DNA of 55,439 bases from an uncultured Mycoplasmatota bacterium (lineage in GTDB: Bacteria > Bacillota_I > Bacilli_A > RF39 > UBA660). Below are positions 16,673-25,249 of the stretch, in pieces. The position numbers and the translations under genes are program-made. Location: the NCBI GenBank assembly GCA_947166445.1, contig CAMVED010000007.1, forward strand, positions 1-55,439. Direction: 5' to 3'. The notes below the pieces were generated by a model, which saw only the letters and a program-made list of their open reading frames with translations, was not told the DNA's origin and did no database searches. Position 1 is the stretch's first letter. The number at the start of each line of letters is the position of its first letter.

Positions 16673-17689
16673 ATGGACGAAAATAAGAACGTGAATGAAG
16701 AAGTGTTTACTACATACACAGGAATGAATTATATGGAAATGGAAAAGTTAATTGATGAAAAAATTTTACTGTTAAATAAGAAATTGAACGGTGATATAAC
16801 AGATAATGAACGTTCAAATGAGGGATTTCTATTATGGAATTGTAAAATGATTCTTAGAAACATACTCATGGCAACAGATAAGATAACTAACAAGTATAAA
16901 TCTGATATTTCAGATGAAACTTATGAAAAATACACTAAGCTAGCTGATATAATCAACAATGAACAAAAAACATGGACAAGCATGGATGCTATAAGAAATA
17001 CTTGTGAAAAAATTGCTAAATTTTCAAGCTTAAATACAAACGATAAAGAATTAAACAATTCAAATCAAGATTTTAATAATAAAGGATTAGGCTGGGATTA
17101 TATTACAGAAGTATTTGATAATTTATACCCAAATCAAGAACCAAAGCACTATGCACCAATGATTAAAGCACAATTTGGAGGACAGGATCCACTTGATGGA
17201 ATAAGCATATATGATGCAGGAGATTATTATCATTTTGTTACATATGGTTTTTCAGAAATATATGAAAGAGAAAATGATAGTGATATAAGTGGATATGGAT
17301 TTGAGCTTACATACAAACTAAAGAAAACAGATGCTATTGATGAACAAGAACTAAAAAACTTTACTGAAATACTTCAAACACTAGGAAGACATGTGTTTGG
17401 CTCAGGAGCTGTATTCAAACCATATGAATATATTTATACAGGTCAAACAGAAGGTATGGATTCAAAGCAAAAATCATTAATTACAGGCTTTGTTACAATT
17501 GAAGATCCACAAGCAAAAACAATAGATACCGTTAATGGAAAAGTTCAATTTGTCGAACTAATTGGAGCAACAAGTGATGAATTAAAAGTAATACTAAACA
17601 AAGAAAAAACAAAAGAGGAAGTAATAAATAGAATACTAGAACAATATGGCGATATTACAGATTACAACAGGAATAGTATAATGAATTAA
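16673..17689 (+). CDS. SUFU-domain protein, immunity-like
   Basis: A 338-residue soluble protein. The N-terminal 120 residues are helical and charged. The C-terminal two thirds match the suppressor-of-fused (SUFU) domain (GLGWDYITEVFDNLYPNQEP, FGGQDPLDGISIYD, YHFVTYGFSEIYE, GYGFELTYKLK). In bacteria SUFU-like proteins are known as immunity proteins in polymorphic toxin systems. No toxin gene is next to it here. The start at 16673 is set by AGAGGTGAAAG; an upstream in-frame ATG at 16640 lies before this RBS. The next gene, 18 bases on, belongs to another family often found as immunity. Confidence 0.8.
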   Translation: MDENKNVNEEVFTTYTGMNYMEMEKLIDEKILLLNKKLNGDITDNERSNEGFLLWNCKMILRNILMATDKITNKYKSDISDETYEKYTKLADIINNEQKTWTSMDAIRNTCEKIAKFSSLNTNDKELNNSNQDFNNKGLGWDYITEVFDNLYPNQEPKHYAPMIKAQFGGQDPLDGISIYDAGDYYHFVTYGFSEIYERENDSDISGYGFELTYKLKKTDAIDEQELKNFTEILQTLGRHVFGSGAVFKPYEYIYTGQTEGMDSKQKSLITGFVTIEDPQAKTIDTVNGKVQFVELIGATSDELKVILNKEKTKEEVINRILEQYGDITDYNRNSIMN

Positions 17690-17707
17690 TTAAGGGGAGA
17701 TATAATC

Positions 17708-18757
17708 ATGGATAATAAATTAATTTTTGATGAATGCCTTTTAATTAAAGAAGACTTAAATAAATATTTTGAGAATAACGATGAAATTAAAACAATAAGT
17801 ATGGGTAAGCAAGAGTTTGTTTCAGAACAATTAATTACATGTGACCCAGGTTGGATTGATCCAACGTATAATGAAATTTTTATAAACAAAATTCCTACAG
17901 GAACTTATGAAATAATAGGCAGTACTAAAAAAATAAATACTGATTATTTGTTAGCAGTTAAAATTAAAGTAAGAGAAGAAATATCTAAAAAGTATTATCT
18001 TGGTATATATTTAGAATCAGATATTGATGCAGTAAAGGACGATAAAGTAATTACATTTGGTGTAGATAATGGAGCTGCTTGTTTTCTAGATAAAACTACA
18101 TATGATAAATTATATAATCTTAGAAAAAAAGACTATGATAAATTTGATGATAGTATATATTTTGAATCCATGTATAATGAGGTTTCATTAGATGGAATAG
18201 GCGAATTTATTGAGTTCCAATCTGGATTTGGAGATGGTCATTACTCAACATATTTTGGATATAATGACAATAATGAATTATGTGATGTAGTAATAAAATT
18301 TATTGATTATGATAATCAAATACCTGTAAAAGAAAAAAAGATTGATACATCAGTTTTATCTACAACGCCTTTATTAGAAAGTTATAAAGACGAAGTGAAA
18401 GAAAGATATATCAATAATGGATACAAAATTAATGAAGATTTAAAAAATGAAATTATTTGTTTTGAAAACTCTAATTCTAAATACCGATATATGAATAAAT
18501 TAAAAATAAGCAATGGTCATATTGAACTAACTGATTATTCTTTGTATGGAGACAATCCAGATAATGCATTCGGAATTAAACTTGGCATGACTTTAGAAGA
18601 AGCTAAAGAACAATTATTTGCTCGTAATTTCAATATAGAAAATGATAACGATGATGTGATTGTGTTTATAAAATATAGTACAAAAATTCAATTAACTTGT
18701 TTAGAGAATAAGGTTATTAAAATCAATCCAATGATAAAAGGAGCAGATAAATATTAA
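17708..18757 (+). CDS. DUF4241-domain protein, immunity-like
   Basis: A 349-residue soluble protein. Residues about 20-210 resemble DUF4241 (DPGWIDPTYNEIFINKIPTG, TFGVDNGAACFLDK, IEFQSGFGDGHYSTYFGYND). The C-terminal 110 residues are a separate domain (AFGIKLGMTLEEAKEQLFAR) that I do not recognise. DUF4241 proteins have no established enzymatic role and are frequently listed among candidate immunity proteins. The RBS is AGGGGAGAT. The gene is probably cotranscribed with the SUFU gene and ends before a terminator. The extra C-terminal domain is unusual. Confidence 0.65.
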   Translation: MDNKLIFDECLLIKEDLNKYFENNDEIKTISMGKQEFVSEQLITCDPGWIDPTYNEIFINKIPTGTYEIIGSTKKINTDYLLAVKIKVREEISKKYYLGIYLESDIDAVKDDKVITFGVDNGAACFLDKTTYDKLYNLRKKDYDKFDDSIYFESMYNEVSLDGIGEFIEFQSGFGDGHYSTYFGYNDNNELCDVVIKFIDYDNQIPVKEKKIDTSVLSTTPLLESYKDEVKERYINNGYKINEDLKNEIICFENSNSKYRYMNKLKISNGHIELTDYSLYGDNPDNAFGIKLGMTLEEAKEQLFARNFNIENDNDDVIVFIKYSTKIQLTCLENKVIKINPMIKGADKY

Positions 18758-18777
18758 TTAATTATTTTATATTAAAG

Positions 18778-18805
18778 AGTCCCTAATTACATCTGGGATT
18801 TTTCT
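18778..18805 (+). terminator. Terminator after the DUF4241 gene
   Basis: AGTCCC (18778-18783) pairs with GGGATT (18795-18800, one G-U), and a T-rich tail follows. Confidence 0.55.
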
Positions 18806-18849
18806 TTATTTTTTTCTTATTTCTTGATATAATTTTATTGGTGATATAT

Positions 18850-20157
18850 ATGTTTGAAACACTTAGTGATAGATTAGAAAAAGCAATAAAAAATATAAAG
18901 GGTCATGGTAAGATTACTGAAGATAATATTGATCCAATGCTAAGAGAGGTTCGTTTAGCACTTCTTGAGGCTGATGTTAACTATCAAGTAGTTCGTGAGT
19001 TTACTTCTAAAGTTAAAGAAAAAGCTCTTGGAGAAGAAGTTAAGAAAAGTTTAACTCCTGGAGAAATGTTTGTGGGTATTATTCGTGATGAACTTGAAGA
19101 ACTTCTTGGGGGAGAAGCAGCTCCACTTAATATTTCCGGTAATCCTGCATGCTTAATGCTTGTTGGTTTACAAGGTTCTGGTAAAACAACTACTATAGGA
19201 AAACTTGCTAACTTTTTGAGAAAGAAGCACTCTAAAAAACCTTTGCTTGTTGCATGTGATGTGTATCGTCCTGCTGCAATTGATCAGTTAAAACAAATAG
19301 GAAAAGAGCTTAATATTGAGGTTTATGAAGAAGGTAAGGGTAATCCTGTAGAAATAAGTAAAAATGCAATAAAATATGCTAAAGAAAAAGGTTATGATTA
19401 TGTTTTAATAGATACTGCAGGTCGTCTTCATATAGATCAAGAATTAATGAATGAATTAAAAGAAATAAAAAATGAAATTAATCCACAAGAAACACTTCTT
19501 GTAATAGACTCAATGATGGGGCAAGATGCTATAAATGTCATAACTGGATTTAATGATAATTTAGAGCTTACTGGAGTGATTCTTACTAAACTAGATGGTG
19601 ATACTCGTGGTGGGGTGGCACTTTCTGTAAGACATTTAACTAATGTTCCAATTAAGTTTATTGGTACTTCTGAAAAACTTGATGGTCTTGATGCTTTTTA
19701 TCCAGACAGAATGGCTTCTCGTATAATCGGTATGGGCGATGTTTTATCGATAGTAGATAAAGCTAATGAGGTAATTGATGAAAAAGAGGCTGAAAAATCT
19801 TTAAAAAAGATGAGAAGCGGTAAATATGATTTAGAGGATTTTCTTTCTCAAATGAAGCAAATTAAAAAATTAGGATCACTTGAATCAATATTGAAAATGC
19901 TTCCGGGTGCTAAAAAAATGGGTCTTAATAATATTAATATTGATCCAAAAGATTTAGCTCATGTTGAGGCCATTATACTTTCTATGACTATGGAAGAAAG
20001 AAGAAATCCTTCAATTATGAAGGCTAGTAGAAAACAACGTGTTGCTAAAGGAAGTGGAAGATCAGTTGAAGAAGTAAATAGATTATTAAAACAGTTTGAA
20101 CAAAGTAAAACTATGATGAAACAGATTGCAAACGGGAATTTTAAAATGCCATTTTAA
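18850..20157 (+). CDS. ffh: Signal recognition particle protein Ffh
   Basis: About 435 residues with the N domain (ETLSDRLEKAIKNIKGHGKI), the GTPase domain with LVGLQGSGKTTTIGKLA, LIDTAGRLHID and TKLDGDTRGG, and the methionine-rich M domain that binds SRP RNA (MKQIKKLGSLESILKMLPG, KASRKQRVAKGSG). It targets nascent membrane and secreted proteins to the translocon. The start at 18850 follows TTGGTGAT; an upstream TTG at 18838 lies in front of that RBS. The ylxM gene that often precedes ffh is absent here. Confidence 0.97.
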   Translation: MFETLSDRLEKAIKNIKGHGKITEDNIDPMLREVRLALLEADVNYQVVREFTSKVKEKALGEEVKKSLTPGEMFVGIIRDELEELLGGEAAPLNISGNPACLMLVGLQGSGKTTTIGKLANFLRKKHSKKPLLVACDVYRPAAIDQLKQIGKELNIEVYEEGKGNPVEISKNAIKYAKEKGYDYVLIDTAGRLHIDQELMNELKEIKNEINPQETLLVIDSMMGQDAINVITGFNDNLELTGVILTKLDGDTRGGVALSVRHLTNVPIKFIGTSEKLDGLDAFYPDRMASRIIGMGDVLSIVDKANEVIDEKEAEKSLKKMRSGKYDLEDFLSQMKQIKKLGSLESILKMLPGAKKMGLNNINIDPKDLAHVEAIILSMTMEERRNPSIMKASRKQRVAKGSGRSVEEVNRLLKQFEQSKTMMKQIANGNFKMPF

Positions 20158-20158
20158 A

Positions 20159-20190
20159 ACCTTATTCATTCGAATAAGGTCTTTTTTTTT
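20159..20190. terminator. Bidirectional terminator between ffh and the surface-protein operon
   Basis: ACCTTATTC (20159-20167), loop ATTC and GAATAAGGT (20172-20180), followed by C and a long T run. The minus strand also has T-rich sequence beyond the stem. Confidence 0.8.
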
Positions 20191-21451
20191 ATCTTTTTTT
20201 CTTGCCTGATTTAATTGCAAAAATAATTGTTAGTATTCCAAATAGAAGGGTACTTCCTGATAAAATATAAATTAAAATATTACTATTATTTTTGTTATTT
20301 TTCTTTATATTATTATCTATATTTTCGTTGTATTCTTCTATAGTTTTATCTTCTAGATTATATGTGTACCAATTAGTTTCACCTGTATCGGTATTTACAG
20401 CATATAGATTACAGTATTTAGATGATTCAGAAACTTTGTAACATTCAAATTCATATCCTTCAATTGTTTCAAAATATTTGCTATTGTTTTTTAATCTTTC
20501 ATCTGTTTTAATTGGCACTATTGAAATATCATTATATTTTATTTCAATATATGGAATATATGTTTCGTTTTCAATGTCATATATATATAGACTTTCTTTT
20601 CCATTTGTATCTTTTAGTCCTATTAATGTTAAATTAGTTTTAGAATTATAAAGTGCTTCAATAGTATTTTCTTGTAATATTATATTTGTTGTTTTATAGT
20701 TTTCTGCTGTTAATTTATTAAGTTTTTTTATTACTGTATAATTTTTTCCATCTATTGTTACTGTAATTGGTTTTTTTTCTATTAATCTAACTTTTATTGT
20801 ATATGTTTTATCTTTACCACTTTCACTAGTAACAGTTACTTCAATTCTGTTATCACCTTGTTTAAGTTTGTGTTTCCCATTTCCAGCTATGGTTGCTTTA
20901 CTATTTTCAGCTTTTGCAATTACATTAATTTCATTTATGTCATCTTCGATTTTTAGTACATAGTTTGTAGTGTTTTTATTAAATGTAGGTTCTATTTTAT
21001 AGTTTTCTATTTTAAGTGATGATAAATTATTGTTATCGTTTTGGTTAATTGTTTCGTTTCCTGAAGAGTTTATACTTGCAGGATTAACTGTTATACTCAT
21101 ACTTTCGTTATTAGCGGCAGATACTGCATAAGATTTTACTGATATTGTGTTTGACCCTTTATTTTTAACTTTAAATGTAAAACTCTTTTTAAAACTTTTT
21201 GTGTTGTCAGTATCGGCATATTCAATAATATATGATTTACCGTTTACTAGTTCTAGTTTCTCGTGATCATAATTAAGTGTATATTCGTAATAACCGATAG
21301 GAGTAGTACTATTTACATTGACTGAAACATTAATTTTGTTACCAACGTTTGCTTTACTTGGTGATGCGCTAATATCGATGTTGGCATTTGCAGCATTTGC
21401 TGTTATTGGTAGTAATGCCATCATTGTTATTAATAATAAATATTTTTTCAT
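20189..21451 (-). CDS. Secreted membrane-anchored protein with cohesin- and cadherin-like domains
   Basis: A 420-residue protein. It has a signal peptide (YLLLITMMALLPITANA) and a cohesin-like domain at about 22-125 (DISASPSKANVGNKINVSVN, YYEYTLNYDHEKLELVNG). A cadherin-like beta-sandwich follows at about 140-225 (SSLKIENYKIEPTFNKNTTN, then YTIKVRL). Next is a region of about 150 residues with two cysteines that I do not recognise. The C-terminus has an Asn-rich stretch, one transmembrane helix (ILIYILSGSTLLFGILTII) and a KSGKKKR tail. It is the second gene of a two-gene minus-strand operon, 18 bases after the glucosaminidase gene, so it may help anchor or position that enzyme. Confidence 0.75.
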   Translation of the reverse strand: MKKYLLLITMMALLPITANAANANIDISASPSKANVGNKINVSVNVNSTTPIGYYEYTLNYDHEKLELVNGKSYIIEYADTDNTKSFKKSFTFKVKNKGSNTISVKSYAVSAANNESMSITVNPASINSSGNETINQNDNNNLSSLKIENYKIEPTFNKNTTNYVLKIEDDINEINVIAKAENSKATIAGNGKHKLKQGDNRIEVTVTSESGKDKTYTIKVRLIEKKPITVTIDGKNYTVIKKLNKLTAENYKTTNIILQENTIEALYNSKTNLTLIGLKDTNGKESLYIYDIENETYIPYIEIKYNDISIVPIKTDERLKNNSKYFETIEGYEFECYKVSESSKYCNLYAVNTDTGETNWYTYNLEDKTIEEYNENIDNNIKKNNKNNSNILIYILSGSTLLFGILTIIFAIKSGKKKR

Positions 21452-21469
21452 TTGATTTCCTCCTATTAA

Positions 21470-24277
21470 TTATTTTATTGGTGGGTGAGTAGTAAACTGA
21501 GTCGGCATAGAATTATATACTGGTATTTTAAATACATACGCTTTATTTAAAAGTTTTAGTTTACTATAGGTTTCATAAGTAGATAAACTTTCACCTGCAG
21601 GCGCCATTATATTCTCCATATATTGATGAGTATATCTTGTAGCAGTAGCATTTGGACCTGTATTAAATTTTTGATAGTATAAAGTATCTTGACCTTCATT
21701 TATATAACCATTGGCAATAAATGATGCTCCGTATTTAATGGCTTTTGCCCTAGTGTTCCATGGTGTACCGTCTTCATAACCAATTATTCCTGCGGCAGTT
21801 TTTAAACCGTTTAATATTGGAGAATCTCCTGTTGCACCTATATTATAGAAGTTATATATACTTTTTAATGATTTATCTACTTTTACGTTATACCATTCTC
21901 CAGATTTACATCCTACTTCTGGATTAATATAAGAAGAACATACATATCCAGTACCTGATTTATAGTTTATTTTGTACCATCCATCAGTACAATTTGATCC
22001 TTTTATAATTTCCTTACTAACTAATGAAACAGGGGTATCTTTTGTTAAAGATCCAAGTTTTTTTGAACTAGTATTTGTTTTTTCACGTACATTTACAGTA
22101 TTAGTTGCTAAGCCATTATATTTTAAAGTACTAACTAAAGTCAATGTATCATTTTTATTTACAGTCATTTTGTTGCCATTGCTATATTTTAATGATTTTG
22201 CATCAATATTAGCGTTTGCTCTAACATTTGCAATAGAGCCACTATTTATTTTGAAGTAATTTCCATCTTTTTTTCCAAACGCTGTACATACATATCCGGA
22301 ATTTGTTGTTCTGATTGTTGTTGTAACTTTACCAGAAACAGAGTCATAATTTTGATTAGTTCCTCCTTCTTGTTTTACTCTTGCTGCAAGATGTACAGGA
22401 CTAACTTTATATAGTTTTGCGGCATCTAAGAAATAGCCAGCGTATGTATCATTATCTAGGTATGTTCCTGATACTATACTTTTTATTGCAGATTTAGTGT
22501 GATACTTGCTATCATAACTTAAATTTTCAAAGGCAAATATATTTTGCTCATTTAAGTAATTTCTAGGATCAAGCATGTATGCAACTAAAGCATCTGAAGC
22601 TGTTCTCCATGGACATCCATCATGTCCACAAGATGAGGACTTTAGATATTCCATATATTTAGTAGACATTTCAATTAAGTTTTTGTATTCTTCGTTATCT
22701 ACGGCATCAGTAAATTTAACGCCAGTGTTTTCTGCTTTAAATATCCATTTAGGGTATTTTGAATGTAAGTATGAAAGAAATGGACAATAACTCGAAGGGA
22801 AACCCGCTTCTTTTAAAGTGTTACAGTATTCTTTATCAGTCTTTGTTACATCACTGTATTTTTCTACTAATGATTTACATATATATCCAGTTATATTGTT
22901 ATAGTATTTTACTTTATACCAGCCGACAGAGCATCCACTGTTTCCGGTTGCACTACCTATAACTTCGAATTCTGTTCCTAGAAAAACTCTATTTTGTATA
23001 GAACTATCAGTACTGGCTTTGGTTCTGACGTTACCATAGTTTTCTTTTAATCTATATGTCCACATATTAGTGGTGTAATAATATCTTTGGTTAGCAATTT
23101 TTACAGAATTTATTTTTTTTGATGATGCAATTGATGCTAAAGCTTTATTACCAATTTCAGTATTTTTTTTGCATAAATATGCGCTTTTGCCATTTATTGC
23201 AATTTTATACCAATAATCACATCCTGTTCCTTTTACTTTTGTAATGTTTTCAAAAATTATTGAATCATTTTTCTTTAATGTAGTAATAGGTGTATTATCA
23301 AATGAAGTTTTACTTCTTACATTAGTGGATGAAGTAGTGATACTTGTATTTTTTGCAGGGGATAGATATTGTGAGCATACATATCCTATTTTATTATTTA
23401 TTTTAATTTTATACCAGTTTTCACAACCAGATCCAGTTGTTTTAACAGTAGTAGCTAGAATAACTGGAGTCATGTAAGGTAAAGTAGTTATTTTAGCACT
23501 TTTTGTATTAGCTTCAGATCTAATATTTAATCCGTTCAAATTATTTACTCTATATACATATCTATTGGTAGTTACATCACTTTTGCATATGTATCTTGTA
23601 TAACCACGATAGAATATTCTCAACCAACCTTCATCACAGCCATCACCTTTATAAGAGTCTGTTTCGTATACTGTTACTGCTTGCCCATATTTTATAGTTG
23701 CTACTGTATTACTTTCTGAAGTAGGATTACTTTTAATTTTAGTGCCTTCAGTATTCATAATTACTGCTCTAGTTCTATCGTTGTAATTATCAACATATTT
23801 GCTACAAATGTATTTTTCAGAATCTGTATTATAGTTAATTTTGTACCAACCTTCGTCACAACCTTGACCTTCATATTTTTTAGTATCATCTAAAGTAAAA
23901 AGTTTGCCTTTATGAACGCTTTTATATAAATCGTAATTAGTTCCAGGTCCTGTTCTTACATTAGTACCCGCAGTATTAGTTTTTACTGTAATGTTAGATG
24001 TAGATACATCATCAGAGCATATGTATTTTACTTGACCATTTATATCTGCTTTATAAAAACCATTTATACATTCCTTTTCACTAGAAAGTGGAGAAACATT
24101 TAAAAGTGGAATTACGTCATTGTATTTAATATCTTTACTTGCAGTGTAGTTATAACCTGGTCCGGACCAAGTTGATGGGTCGTCATTAGTTACTCTAGCA
24201 TATGTTACTGCGTTTACATTAGAATAGGCCAATATACTCATAATAAATACAATAATAAATACTATATTTTTTTTCAT
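21470..24277 (-). CDS. Secreted multi-SH3b N-acetylglucosaminidase-like autolysin
   Basis: 935 residues with a signal peptide (IVFIIVFIMSILAYSNVNA). About six SH3b-like modules lie at 25-470, each ending in GCxxGWYKI...YIC and so each with a cysteine pair. A glucosaminidase domain starts at about 486 (PFLSYLHSKYPKWIFKAENT, DPRNYLNEQNIFAFE, HLAARVKQEGG; the Glu at about 638 is the likely catalytic acid). This domain is interrupted at about 647-800 by one or two further SH3b-like modules and resumes with YNFYNIGATGDSPILNGL, PWNTRAKAIKYGASFI and TRYTHQYMENIMAP. It should cut the glycan strands of peptidoglycan. The start at 24277 follows AAAGGATG. Confidence 0.85.
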   Translation of the reverse strand: MKKNIVFIIVFIMSILAYSNVNAVTYARVTNDDPSTWSGPGYNYTASKDIKYNDVIPLLNVSPLSSEKECINGFYKADINGQVKYICSDDVSTSNITVKTNTAGTNVRTGPGTNYDLYKSVHKGKLFTLDDTKKYEGQGCDEGWYKINYNTDSEKYICSKYVDNYNDRTRAVIMNTEGTKIKSNPTSESNTVATIKYGQAVTVYETDSYKGDGCDEGWLRIFYRGYTRYICKSDVTTNRYVYRVNNLNGLNIRSEANTKSAKITTLPYMTPVILATTVKTTGSGCENWYKIKINNKIGYVCSQYLSPAKNTSITTSSTNVRSKTSFDNTPITTLKKNDSIIFENITKVKGTGCDYWYKIAINGKSAYLCKKNTEIGNKALASIASSKKINSVKIANQRYYYTTNMWTYRLKENYGNVRTKASTDSSIQNRVFLGTEFEVIGSATGNSGCSVGWYKVKYYNNITGYICKSLVEKYSDVTKTDKEYCNTLKEAGFPSSYCPFLSYLHSKYPKWIFKAENTGVKFTDAVDNEEYKNLIEMSTKYMEYLKSSSCGHDGCPWRTASDALVAYMLDPRNYLNEQNIFAFENLSYDSKYHTKSAIKSIVSGTYLDNDTYAGYFLDAAKLYKVSPVHLAARVKQEGGTNQNYDSVSGKVTTTIRTTNSGYVCTAFGKKDGNYFKINSGSIANVRANANIDAKSLKYSNGNKMTVNKNDTLTLVSTLKYNGLATNTVNVREKTNTSSKKLGSLTKDTPVSLVSKEIIKGSNCTDGWYKINYKSGTGYVCSSYINPEVGCKSGEWYNVKVDKSLKSIYNFYNIGATGDSPILNGLKTAAGIIGYEDGTPWNTRAKAIKYGASFIANGYINEGQDTLYYQKFNTGPNATATRYTHQYMENIMAPAGESLSTYETYSKLKLLNKAYVFKIPVYNSMPTQFTTHPPIK

Positions 24278-24449
24278 AAAAGCACATCCTTTCATATTAT
24301 CTTTATATATTATATTATACCATCTATATATATATTTACCTAATTTTTAAACTGTTTTTTACATTTTTTACGTTTGGTTTTACACATTTATATGTAAAAA
24401 AATTCAAATTTAGTTTATCTTATGATATATTTTTATTGGAGATGATAAT
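24278..24449. promoter_or_regulatory. Divergent promoter region
   Basis: On the minus strand TGGTATAAT (24321-24329 region) is an extended -10 box for the autolysin operon. Upstream of it, TGTAAA-like words repeat three times on the minus strand (about 24357-24395), but with 12- and 9-base spacing. On the plus side a TTATGATAT-type -10 precedes the kinase gene. Confidence 0.4.
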
Positions 24450-25010
24450 ATGAAAAAGAAAAATATTATTTCTATTTCAGGAGATTTAGCCTCTGGTAAA
24501 GGATCAGTATCTGAAATATTAATGGAAAAGTTGGGATATGGAATATATCGTAATGGTGAGTATTTTAGAAAACTTGCTAAGGAATATAATATGACTCTAT
24601 CTGAGTTTGGAGATTATGTAGCAAAACATCCTGAAATAGATATTGAAATTGAAAATAGTGCTAAGGAATATGCTAAAGAAAATGATAATTTTATTATAGA
24701 TGCAAGACTTGGATGGTATGCTGTTCCTGAATCATTCAAAGTATATTTAAAAGTTGATATAAATGAAGCTGCAAAAAGAGCATACAATGATCAAAAAAGA
24801 AAAGATTTAGAAAATTTTTCTTCGGTGGAAGAACATAAAAAGGCTTTAATTGAAAGAACAGATGTAGAAAATGAAAGATATTTAAAACTTTATGGAGTAG
24901 ATAGGACAGACATGAATAACTATGATTTAGTTATTGATACTACTGAAAAAAGTCCAATGGAGGTTGCAAATATAATTATAGATGAATATGAAAAATGGTC
25001 AAAAAACTAA
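24450..25010 (+). CDS. Cytidylate-kinase-like family protein
   Basis: A 186-residue P-loop kinase. Walker A is SISGDLASGKGS. The lid/NMP-binding helix is YGIYRNGEYFRKLAKEYN. FIIDARLGWYAVP corresponds to the DGRD-like strand of CMP kinases, and VYLKVDINEAAKRA follows. It resembles the AAA/cytidylate kinase-like family, which also contains archaeal CMP kinases. Pyrimidine nucleotide phosphorylation is the expected role, but the substrate is not certain. It has a GGAGATGAT RBS and its own terminator. Confidence 0.75.
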   Translation: MKKKNIISISGDLASGKGSVSEILMEKLGYGIYRNGEYFRKLAKEYNMTLSEFGDYVAKHPEIDIEIENSAKEYAKENDNFIIDARLGWYAVPESFKVYLKVDINEAAKRAYNDQKRKDLENFSSVEEHKKALIERTDVENERYLKLYGVDRTDMNNYDLVIDTTEKSPMEVANIIIDEYEKWSKN

Positions 25011-25013
25011 AAA

Positions 25014-25040
25014 AACACTAACTTTTGTTAGTGTTTTATT
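25014..25040 (+). terminator. Terminator after the cytidylate-kinase-like gene
   Basis: AACACTAAC (25014-25022), loop TTTT-like, GTTAGTGTT, then TTATT. Confidence 0.8.
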
Positions 25041-25046
25041 CAATAT

Positions 25047-25121
25047 TGGAGGGCCTAGTCGGATTTGAACCGACGAATCAAGGTTTTGCAGACCTACGCC
25101 TTACCACTTGGCTATAGACCC
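25047..25121 (-). tRNA. tRNA-Cys (anticodon GCA)
   Basis: The minus strand folds into a standard cloverleaf. The acceptor arms are GGGTCTA and TAGGCCC, the D arm contains AGCCAAGTGGTAAGGC, the anticodon arm is GGTCTGCAAAACC with GCA in the loop, and the T arm contains GGTTCAAATCC. The discriminator is U and CCA is encoded (25047-25049). It lies alone between two plus-strand genes. Confidence 0.95.
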
Positions 25122-25249
25122 ATTGCTCTATAATTGTATCATTATATTATTTTTTAGTCAATCTATTTAATTATATATTTTTTTATTATTTATATACTAA
25201 TTTTATTATTTTTGTGATAGAATTAGTATTGTGAAAAGGAGTGAATATT

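Noticed and set aside
24357-24395. WalR-like boxes (TGTAAA repeats) upstream of the autolysin operon
   Set aside because: The spacing is 12 and 9 bases, not the 11 expected for WalR, and such words are common in this composition.
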